The position numbers were made by a program, and so were the translations under genes. A stretch of DNA of 64,000 nucleotides from Dromaius novaehollandiae (taxonomy: Eukaryota; Chordata; Aves; Casuariiformes; Dromaiidae), in NCBI RefSeq assembly GCF_036370855.1, contig NC_088101.1, positions 67,703,559 to 67,767,558 on the forward strand. Reading direction: 5' to 3'. The stretch's first letter is position 1. Every line of letters starts with the position of its first letter. Shown piece by piece: positions 25,501 through 37,500 of the stretch. The notes beneath the pieces were generated by a model, which saw only the letters and a list, made by a program, of their open reading frames with translations, made no database searches and was not told where the DNA came from.

Positions 25501-28500
25501 TCAAAGTCATTCCAATAACTGATATTAAAGTAAGATGGCTTACAGACAATTCATCCCTTCTTTCCAGAATTCTGAAGATGAGCAAAATTAATTAAGATAG
25601 AAAAAGATACAGAAAATGTCAACTAGTCCTCAACAATGGAAACAGCATCTTAAACAGTGTCTCTACATAATAAAATTAAACGCACTGTATACGAAAAAAT
25701 TTTTTTACTAGGACAAATTTCGCTGATACCATCAAAATATTCTTTTCCAGCTGTGATGTTATGATGTTAAAGGGCAAACAAGGTTAAAAAATAATCTACT
25801 TACAAACAAAACAAAAAGTCTTCTACTGATAAAACATTAATTAGATTTCTGACCCCTAATAGAAATAAACTAGTGAGTCTCCATTTTTAGTTCACTCCCA
25901 AAAGGTATTAGCAAACTGTATATTTGCATTTCAGCTGTTTGCAAATATTTTAAACAACAACAAAAAAACACGGTAACACTGACTTTGTAAACATTTTTAA
26001 AAACTGTTTATTGTTCCTTATTCAAAAATAGTATCAAAATAAAACCCCTACTTGTGATTAAACTGACCTGCTCATATCTGTTTTCTTATGTGCTCACTAC
26101 CTATAGTGACAAGGGTGGCTTGAAAACAAAAAGCTCACACTGTGCTTTTAGAAAATGTAACATTAATTCCCTAACCATGGATTTTAACTATTTTGCAACC
26201 ACCACCATTATCATCTCTTCCTTATGAAAAGGACTGGTATTTCTTTATTAAAGAGTTGTATTTTGAGAAAGGATTTGAAAGAGGAGATGGATACATAACA
26301 GCCTATGAAATAGGGCTATGAAAGTTTGAAACTCTTTAAGACAGGGCTTTTTCTATCCCTTCCTAATCTACTGGAAAACCTGCCTTTTCTATACAGAGCT
26401 AAAATATCAGATACAATAAGTATTACATACACTTTTATAAAATAATAACCAATGAAACTGGGTTAGACAAACATAAATCTATATAGACCTCTGTTTTCAC
26501 AGTAGTAAATTGATATGACTGATTATTCGGGGGCACTAAATTGTGGCATTGTGTTGCATATCACAGAAGAAAAATTATTTCATACAATCTTTATCCCCAA
26601 ATGCTAAAGATGTAAAGCACAAGACAGCAAGATAAGATACAGTGCAGTAAGCAACAATATGATTGAAAAAGTAACACAATTTGTTGCATAACTTGTAAAA
26701 GAATACTGCAATATATTTCTAAGCACGACAGACTTAAACACAATTTTATTTTTACCTCAGATATTCTGAGGAGAATGGTGACTGCATATTCTTGAAGCAT
26801 TTTTCAAATTTTTATGTGGATTTTATTTATTTATTTCAAATGGCATGTATTGGCAAAACAATAAATCCAACAAAGTAAAAATATTCTTTTTCCAAACATC
26901 AAAATCCTCCTTTAATCTTTTACAGTCATTTCTCTTTTTCTTCTACAATAGTTCTTAAGCTCCTTAGCTCTAGATTTTTCATCTTTCTTCCACATTTAAG
27001 TATTAAATATATCTTTTAAGTATTGAATATATCTTTTCTTCCTGACTATCCCTCTATCTGCACAGCCTGTTGTCTGTCACTGCCAAACTGCCTGCCTGTA
27101 TCTCTTCAAAATAATTTTTCATAACCATAAGTGAAATGATCTATACCTACACTTTTTCCTCTTCCCAACACACAAATTCTCCTCCTTGACACATTTCACA
27201 TTGTGTCTGTTCTGCTATATTCACCTACTTGCCACTATATCTTACTGTAAACACTTTTCTTTCATAGTTGGAGAATTACTTTGACATTTTAAAATGTATA
27301 TAAAATTTCAAATATACACATTTATATTAATCTCGATGCACATACAATTACAAAAATTACAAATCTGATTTTTTCCTAACCTAGAAATTGTAATACAAAA
27401 CTGTACGGACTAAATTTGTAATAGTCTAACCAAAAATCTAATAAGAATTTTTAAATTGATAACAACCAACCTGTGCTTTCCTCATATAAGCTAATGGCTC
27501 TTTCATGTGCTCAGGAGGTGCTGCAGGATGACAGGGTGAAGGAAACCTTAAAGAAAGTATAGTATATTTTAAATATTCAGATTTTTATTTTGCTTACTTA
27601 AAACCTTATTTGTAAACCTAAAAATAATTTCTTTCATGAGGACACCAGTAGAAACACCATGGATGATGGTCAAAGCTAAAAATAAGCATTATGTTTAAAA
27701 GCTTTTTTTTGTCATCCTTTGCTATGGGCATACAGGGTACAAAAATATGTAAACCTATTAATAACATTTTTACAAGAGTTCTACCTACATTAAAAATAGT
27801 ATTTCCTTGCCATTTCAAGTATTTCAAACATAAAATCAAATAATTTTATGAACCAACCAGGTGTTTTTGAAGTGTATTATCCTAACATCATGTCATCTTT
27901 TTGACTCCCCGGAATTTTTAATATACAAGAAATCACATTTTTCCAAGAGACAATTTACTTTCATTTTTTTGAAGGATTTTCTTTTAAAATCACTAGTGAA
28001 CATGTATATGTCCAAAGCAATCAGAATTTTGTGGTGTTGATCCAAGCAAATTTAAGTATGCATCCATAAACTTCATTATGCCAAAATATAAAAGCTGGAA
28101 CAAGACTTTTTTTTTTTAAGCCTAATTTATCCCCTATTAGTGCAAACATCTTTCCAGCTAGTTATTGCCAAGCATTTCATCCAGTCTAATTTTAACCAAC
28201 TCAAAAGGAAAAAAAATTACACAGAGATTTTATCATAGTCAGCCTTAATGGTCATTTTCTTACATGTCAGTCAGTCCCTATCCTATGATGTAGGGACACT
28301 GTCCCCCAAATTTCTCCCCATTTTTAACTGGTAAGGTAATTCTTGTTCTTGCCACTAGGTTGTTTTAGATGATCCTGTGTAAAATGGGTCAGTACTAACA
28401 GATTTCAGCTATGCTGTTTCTTGTCTTCCCCACAATGCCCATGAAATCATGGTATCCTCAGTTAATTTAATTTTTTCCAGGGCTAAATTCATTACTGCTT

Positions 28501-31500
28501 GCAGCTTATTTTACTGACCTCAAAGAACACATAAGCACTGTTCTGAGAGATATGTAAACATTCTTCCCTTGAAAGATACGATCAAAATGAAACCTTAGCA
28601 TCTGTTAGGTCCATAACTTTTCCTACTAACAGATACATTGACAAGTATTTTGCTGAATCAAGTCCCATGTAGTATTGCAACGCATTGTTCAAAACTAATA
28701 GCTAGCTTAAATAAGCAGAAATAGATTAACATACCCAATTCTTACTAGATTATTAAAATTTGGGGTGTATTTGCTGTTATTAAATTCATGTTTCTGCCTC
28801 CCCAGACTATAAAGGAAACTTGCAGATACACTTCTCAGAGGCCTAAGCCAAAGGGCACTCAGCAATAATGAAAAGTGAGTTTCAAAAATTTTAGTGTGCT
28901 TTTGATCATATCCCATCCATGAGGAGCACTGACCTGTAAGTCTAGAAATCTAATATCTTGGTTTAAAGACCTCTTACTAATTATTACAACAAATACATGT
29001 AATGCTGTCAATAACATCTGAAAATAATTAAAATGCATTTACAATAAATAGCTACGCAACAATTGCAGTATGACTGTTGATACCTTTGGTAGCACAACAA
29101 CAAAGAAATTATTAAAGTAACTTTATAGAATTTTGGGATATTTGTTTCATTAAGTCTTCAAAACGCATTTGAATCCAAAATTTCCACTAAGATGGAAAAG
29201 AAATAATGGCACTTGAAAAACAGAAATGGAGCAGGCACCCTTGGTATGACAGATACATTTAAGATCTTGCAGACAATAGTAACACAGCACACTCCTATAT
29301 AAACACAGGAATTAAATCACACAAATACAACTTATTTAATAGAAATACTAAATAAACTCACACATTGAGTTCACTATAAACAGCATTCTGAAGCTTCTTT
29401 TCCCAACCTGTTAAAATAAAAAAAAATCCAGCAGACAACTTTTACTGAACTAATACACTTTTAAATGGGTTACTTGGAACATAAAACAAGCGTTCTTTTA
29501 GAGGCACTAGTCTGCTGCCCTGTTTTAATTTATATCTACCTACTGGACAGACAGGAAGAGATGAAGAAAACCTAACCTAATGAAGGCAGGAAAAACTACA
29601 TGTTGAGGTCCGTATAAAGGCTGAATAACCTTTACTTCTGTCTGCTGTTCGAAACACTACAAAATAGTTCTGGTCATATTATATGCTATTTTTCAGAACC
29701 ATCATATTACTAAACCAACCATAAATATTAATAGACACAGGTTGTTTATGGTGATTACGAATCTTCGAGCACTCATCATCAAATATTGACATTTTAGAGT
29801 TACATAGCCCACAACTTCCAGTAGAAAACTGAAGCTTGACTAAAGGTAAAATTCTAGTCCTCTGACAGGATTATACTTACAAATGTTGGGATATTTTACA
29901 CATGTGTACACTTAATGGTGGATAATTAATCATGTCATCTTTACATTAAAAACAATTACAAATTTTATCTTTAACAGATATTTTAAATATAATCAATGGA
30001 AGGTGCCTGAGTTTGCAAAGTTTTCAAAATGGGTAGAATAGGCACTAGAACATGTGCACTCCATAATCTGGCATTACCAAACGCCTGCCAGCAACAAGAT
30101 ACTGAGCTACGTGAACTACTGTTTGACCATGTACATCACTTACGTTCTTAGAAATAGCTATAATTATTCATGAAAGTATCAATTCCTCCACAAATATTAC
30201 TGAAATGAAGTATTACAAACCTGATGTCTTCAGAAAATCCTTAATGTCTTCTTTTAGTGATTCCAGTTTAATTTCTGGCTTGTGTAGGCTAACCTAATAC
30301 GAAAAATAAACAAACAAACAAATCTAGTTATTATAAATCTTGAACAAATAAGCAAAGCAAAATATTAATATTAAATATAACATTAAGTATAATGATATAA
30401 CAATATATTTAAAATAATGTAACACTAATAACAATGTAAATATTAATAAAAATAAATGAATAAGCACCAAGAAAGCACTAAAAAGAAAGTAAACTTTGTA
30501 TTTTAACTTACGAAATAAGAAACGTACATGCTTAATATTACACTCACAAGGCAAATTGTTCCATATTACCTTGAAGGTAGTCACTGGAGCCAAAAAAACA
30601 GCCAACTTTTTCCTCACTAGGTGTCATTGCTTTTATATCAGCGATAAAAGCCAAAAGTGAGGAAGGGTGGAGAGGACGGGAGGGGGGGTATCTGGTGGCA
30701 TACATGCTTAATGTTCTGTGCAAGCACCCTACATACTTGACACAAATGCCAGCTTTTTAAGAATGTGAAAAAACCCTCACTAACACAACTCATTGACAGA
30801 TGATGAATCACAACAAAAAAAAAAAAGCTTTACAATCTAGTAAAAAGCAGTTTATTGTCTTTAAACTGTAAACAGTACAAGAAGTGACAAAAGTGCTGAG
30901 AGGAGAACAGTATTTTAATTCTCCATTGCTCATACGTTTGTAAAATTTGGGAGTTTTTGGCGCACTGAGGAAGGTCTGACACTTGCATTGATGACCTCTT
31001 TTTCTTGTGGCTTCCTGGAAACACTAGAAATTGATAGGGCATGGTACTGGGTTGCAGGGGATAAAGCAGGACCGCACTTTGGGGAGCGCCTTCTCCAGAG
31101 ATTACGTTAGCTCATCACCTCCACCCATTACCTCCACATCTGTATATCCATTCATTTAGTCAAGTTTTATTTCATTACTGCTAGTCCTGGTGCACCAGCA
31201 AATATTCCCGTGCTAATCCTTTACTTACCGCAACTTTTACTTCCTAGCCTCTGTTTTTCCTGTGTCCTTTTTTTTCTCATCGACAACACCCCCCCCACTT
31301 AGACAAATTTTCATAGTGCTCAGAAACATGAACATTTCTCCCAAGTTTATGTTCTTTTCTAGATATGGGGCACTTCTGTCCCACTCTTGTCATTTTAGGA
31401 TGCAATTCCCAAGGCTCTTTCCCATTTCCCAAAGACCTTCCCACATCTCCTTGTGCTCATTTTAGGATTACGATGGTTAGAATCCCACAGAGCTGGAGCC

Positions 31501-34500
31501 ACAGAAACTGTTAGCAGTAAGAGCTGACTGCACAGAGCGTACTCAATTGCTGATCAGGTTTCAAATCAGAAACCAGATCCCTGAAAGGTGAGAAGCTGGC
31601 AGAGGCTTCTCTGAAGTCCAGCGAGCGGATGCAGCCAGTTCTAATACCAAAGAACATATCCTTCATCTGTATAATATAACCAAAGCAGGCTAATGGAAAT
31701 CCCTCAGGATTTGCTTTGCTGTAAGTTAACTGAATGGTACTTCTGTCAAATTTTCATGTGTTTTTATGGGTAACAAATTAAGGAGTCAAAAAGACAGCAG
31801 AGTCTGTTGGACTAACATTTTCTGTGCTGTTGCCATGTTGCAAAAAACATTAGGTATTTTGGCTTTGTGTTGTAAACCACTTTGTACAATGCACTGCGAA
31901 GGTATAGCTTGCGTTTGCATCCACTATGTTTTTTTGTTAGAATGAAGGACATGTTGACAAAATTTTATTTATGTAGAAAGCATTACTAAGATTTACACTG
32001 ATAAAAATGCCTTGCTAAAGTTCTATTGGGAAATAACACCTTGATGAGATTTGCACTGATGAATTGGATTAATTTCCTGCATGATCGATCTGCAGCATGC
32101 ACACAAGGAGAACTGCAGATTCTCCATTTCAATATGCAGATCTTGATGAAAGAGGATTTTTTTTTTAAGCTGGTACTATCAGGGGCCTATCACAAGCAGG
32201 GTAAAGGGGATGAAGCAATGGAAGGGAACAACCCATAATGGGAGAGGAAGACACTCAGATAAGAAATCATGTTGTTCAGTCTCAGTCAGGGCAAGACGAA
32301 GTCCTAAAAGGATAGGGATTAATGTTGCATATTTCAGCAAGCAATAACAAATGATTTTTAATAAAAGTTTATGTTTACTAGTTTCTTTTCCAGCATAACT
32401 GGCAACGTGTATTCTTATGGATAGGGCACCAGGGTTCATGGGTTGGGTGTCCAGGTCAAAGAAATCATAGTTTAAGGACTTCCAAAATTCTGTCAAACCT
32501 TCTCAAAGTTGGCTAAGGTCCTGCTAGCAATCCTTTGTATTTATACTCTGTGCAAATCCTCTTTATTTTTAATTTTGCTAAGGAATCCTGTTGTGACCTG
32601 GGCAGTCACCATTACAAGTGATACTCTAAATGTATCGTGGTTTCTGTATTTGGATCCCAAGAGGGAAGAAAATCCAGAGAATCAGCATGGGTCTGGCTGA
32701 AAGCAAGCAAAAGGACAGCACAGAGCTAGTTAGAAAAGGTTGGCTAGCGTAGTAAGTTGTTTCGTAGAATAAGTGAACACAAAGAGACAAATCTAGATGC
32801 AAATCAGTAATTTCCCATTTGGAAACAGCATTCAGTCGGTATTACTGGAGCAGTGCAGATCACATGAGAAAACAGCTGGACCATCAAGGCACAGCACACA
32901 AAGCAGTATGGGAAGGTGACTAGATGGCCAGTGGCATATAGAAAGAGGAGGCATATCAGTGTTACAGCATAACTCGAGTGTTAAACAATTTATTTTTCCA
33001 ACAATAATAAATACTAAAGAAGTGCTCCCAATATACTGACATGAATTGCACCAGGTGAACACACTTTTTTTAAATCCACTTCAAGTATATCTAAGGTACT
33101 TCAGTCACAACAGTTTCTACACAGACAGTCCCTAAATACTTAATTTAAAATCCTACAAATATAAAGGAGTGGTTTTGGTTTTATTTTATATCTTCCTTTA
33201 CAGAAAGAGGAATAATTCTGAGCATAACTAAACAAATTTCAGTAAGTATAAAACCTGGCTTATGTTGGCATTTTTCTAACACTTGTGCACTTCTACAGTA
33301 ACTACACTAAGGGAAAAAGTATTGTGAACTTTCTTACAGAAGGAAAAATAATGTAGTAGTTGAAACAGAAAGTTTACAATTAGCCTCAAACAGGAGTAAA
33401 CAGTTTTAAACGTTACATTCTCCCACAGGATAAGCAAGATACATTTTAATAATATAATTTTGATGTTTTAATCATTTTCCTAGGTTTTATTTGACTATAA
33501 TATTAATCCTGCAAATAAGCTACACACATGCAAGGTGAAACATATAAATTCCATATTACTAAAAGATCATCTGTAAATCAAACTTCAGCTGCTTCTGAAC
33601 TCCATAATCTGTTCAATGTATTCTCAATTTCATTCAATTGAAAATTCATTGGGCTGCAAATGGTACTGCTGAACCATTCAGAGCAGAGTACAAGCCCTGC
33701 CAGAAGGCAATAGTAAGCCCTTTGTTAAATACAATGCATGGAAAGGAGTCACTAATTATCTGTGATGACTCATGAGCCTACCTTTATTTGCTAAATTGTA
33801 TTAAATAAATGTTACGTTTTGCAGGAACATCCTCTTTCTAAATCTGATCTTTCATTTAAATAAGGATCAGTATCAATTTCTCTTTTTTTCCTGTTGAAGA
33901 AAAATGTCATGAAAGTAATATCCTCAGTTATCTTGCAATCTGTTCACTCTACACAAGTTACTGCAAGACGTTTACCTGCCCTCCCTTTAGAAATACACAT
34001 TCAGGCAATAATTCCAACTTCAACAAGCATCACTGCTAGTGTACCCACAGAAGCTCCTTTCCCTGTTTGCCCCATTTGAAATCTTGTGAAAACCCTTACC
34101 TTTCACCTTGATTAATCTTTTTCTTTCAACCTTTCTGGTACTAGCCACAGGTCTATTCAAAGAGTAATCACAGAGTCTTCTTCCTGGACTATCATTCTAA
34201 TAATGGCATATCCTAGAATAACCCCTCACCACACCTTGTTCTCACCTTCAAGTATCACTTAAAATCTTTTCTATATTCCCAAACTGTACTCCCTTCTTCC
34301 TCTATACTACAAAACTATAATACTCAGTTGTGGGGCAGACGAAGAGGCAGGAGTTTAATAAATACTTCTGCACTTTTTTCAGGGCTGATTCTTAACTCAA
34401 GCTACCACTTTTAGTTTACTTAGAAAGCCATTACCCTGCTTCGCTGCAAATTCTCCTTCAAGTCCTCCCACTACAGACATACCTTCAATAAACACAAATC

Positions 34501-37500
34501 TGAAAATGTCTACACAGAAAATGCCAGGAGGAATTCCCAGTATTGTATCTCTTTTCAACTGAAAATATAATCTAGTACCTCTATCTTTTGTTTTATTCTA
34601 TTCTCACCTCCTATTTCAGAAAAGTTCTTTTATCAATAAACTGAGGTTTGGTTTTTTTTTAACTTTAATTGTCTGCAAATGAAAATGTTAGAAAAATGTC
34701 ACTTGGGGTCTTCTGAAATGTTCCATTTTCATTCTCACCTCATTGCCAGAGATTTTCTCTAGAAAAAAATTCCAGTAAGATTCCAGAAAAAAAATTTGCT
34801 TTCAGCCAAACTGCATTTTCTGATTGAAGATGTCTGTCTCAGGTTTTCTAACCAACTCTTTTTTTTTTTTTTTTTTTTTTTAATCTCTGGGTTAAAATCT
34901 CCATTTATTTTTAAATCTCCAGATTAATTCCAGAAAGGGATAATCAGGATGAAGAGATGAGCAAACAAATGTGGGTACAAACTCACACTGAAACCTATGG
35001 CTGAGCAAATGAGATTAGGTTTCTCCTCAGATACTCCAATAACGCCAATACCATTCCTGGCTTTTGAAAAGCTGCTATCTAACATTTTGGTTCTCTGTAA
35101 GAACCAAAAATTATCCATTGCTTTCTTTCAAACACAATACAAAATAAAAGCTATGCTCAGAAGAAATTCCAAAGCAAATGAGAGGCACATTTATACTCTT
35201 CCCTGAATTAATCTCTTTGGATTAACTGCAAGCACATTATCTATGTATCAAAAGTCAACCTTAGAATTCACCCTAGCATTTATTTTCTAAATCTTGATTA
35301 ACAAATATATGACTCTGCTTCCACCTCATTCCTCTGCACAAAAATGTGATTACCTGATATCCATAGAGCTAAAGCTATGGCAGCAAATCATTTGGTACCA
35401 CGTCAAACCTATTTTAAAGGGATTGTTTATCAGAGTCTTTGACACTAACTCAGGTAAGCGCCAAAAATAGCACTGATGCCAACAATTCATAATCACAGGA
35501 CTACAAAACAGTATTCTGGTTAATATTAAAAATAATGCGTGCTAGACTCAGAACACTCAAAAACTTTAGGCAATATTATAAGGGACCTTAAGATCTATTT
35601 TGACTTTCATGTTTCAGAGATGTTAAATATTTTTGAAGAATCAATATAAGTAATGTCAGTTTCTACACTAATTACACCTTTTTAAAGGTTAAGTATAACC
35701 ATAGTATAAGTACCCAAAACAAGAAATAAGTTTTATCCTGATGCACTGCCTCAACAGACTTCTCAATATACCATGTGTTTCTTAAAAACAGCTTAAAATT
35801 GACTAAAAAGGGACCACCTGTTGGTCAATAATGCCATGAGTACAGGCTAAACATTCAGTTCAGAAATTGAATGTTAACTAGCAGATGAAAGAACAAACCA
35901 TGGTCTACTGACAAACAAGAGTTCAAGTGTGATGCAGAACAACAGCAAGATTTTGTACTTGATAATGCAGCTTCAGAACCACTTCATGTAGTGGGTGGAT
36001 CAAGCCCTGATTTAATACAAAGCATGACAAAATTCAGAAACTTAACAACTGTGTAGAGCAAAGATTAGGAACTCGTTGACAGGGCCTTTGCAACTGTATA
36101 GCATAGCAATAACTGACTATATACTACAATAGTATACAGACTATACAAGCATTAGAGACAAAACAAGAGGCCTAAATTGTGCATTAGAAAACATGAATGC
36201 ATGCAAAATCTCTAAGAAAATTGAAGATCAAGGAGAATATATGGATTCTTGACAAATAAGATGTACATTTGGCCCTACTAATTTAAACTACAGACCCAAA
36301 AAGATGACTGTCCACAACGAGAAATCTCCTAGTTGGTGTCTCTCTTCACTTTCCAGCCTTTTAGATCTCTCTACTGATTTATAGCTCTGATTTTATCCTC
36401 TATTACAAACTCTTCAAACATCCACTCCAAGAATCAACCTTTTCTTTGTTGCGCTGTTTATTTTCTTTCCTCTTTCCTTTCTTTCCATATGACTAGAAAA
36501 ATCTTCCGATCTAGGCATGCACTAAGTTCTGCAAAGCTACCATAGCAGATTTGGCTGTGGTTGTTACACTGTTTTTTGTTTAGTCTATATGTTACCCTTA
36601 TGCTTTTGTATTATACACAGTTTCTGCCTGTATTGAACTGGCACTGACCTACTACTAGAGTCAGGAAGGAACTTAAGACATCTAACTGCCATTTTGGACA
36701 TCAGGCACAACCATTGAGGAGCACTGCTGAGACCCTCAGACCGCTCACTCAGTGGTGCGCCAGGTAACCATCCACCAGCAGCATGCAAATACCCTGCCAA
36801 GTCCTGATGACCCCAAACTTCGTGGTCTTTCAAGACCAACTTGCAAGGTATCAAATGACTATGGGATCAGGCCTCGCAAAAGACAAAGACAAGATAATGA
36901 AAGCAGTGGTGAGCATACACATGTTTTATTATATTTGGTAACACAGTTGTTAAAAGAGAGTCCTGTTCTTTAATCCCATCACTGCCTTTATTTAGGACAA
37001 CGACTTGAATTTGATTTCTCCATACCTCATGCGAGACCTTCTACTTGGGACGCTGAATTCCCCTCATACTTAGCAGAACCCAAAGTCTAAATTCTTATAT
37101 AATCCTACTCCCCTTAAACTTAAAGCCACACACATTTGCTTGTTCACATATGTAGAGAGCAGTCAACAAAGATCAGGAGCAATCACGGACACATTTACAA
37201 TAGCATTTGGGGAACCAAGCCTGCAGATGTTAAAACAAAACAAAACAAGACACAGTAATGTGTTGTTTAGGGACAGTCAGAGAACAAAATTACATGTTTC
37301 TATTAAAAGCTAAGAAAAAATAAGGCAAATAATTGGCATTCTATCTTCTAAAAAAGACCTGTACTGTTTTAAGCACTATCAATTTAAGTATGCAAAAAAT
37401 GAAGTTATATAAAAGCCAATATTTTATAAAACTGAACCCAAAATATTTCAGTAGTGCACAATAATGGCTATAATACCACTATGATGTTATTATGGTCACA

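Larger units (their letters stand above)
21764..27470 (-). other. TBC1D19: TBC1D19 intron 4
   Basis: About 5.7 kb. AT-rich except for a GC-richer island at about 23300-23660 that may be an old LTR (separate entry). An A18 run occurs at 23251-23268. No other exon or RNA gene seen. Confidence 0.85.

Noticed and set aside
30324..30617. 97-codon hydrophobic minus-strand frame near exon 2
   Set aside because: AT-rich translation dominated by Leu/Ile/Phe/Tyr, the usual result of reading AT-rich intron; no similarity recognised.
35575..35610. Possible CR1 3'-end fragment (AGGGACCTTAAGATC)
   Set aside because: Only about 15 bases resemble the CR1 consensus, and no terminal ATTCTRTG repeats follow.
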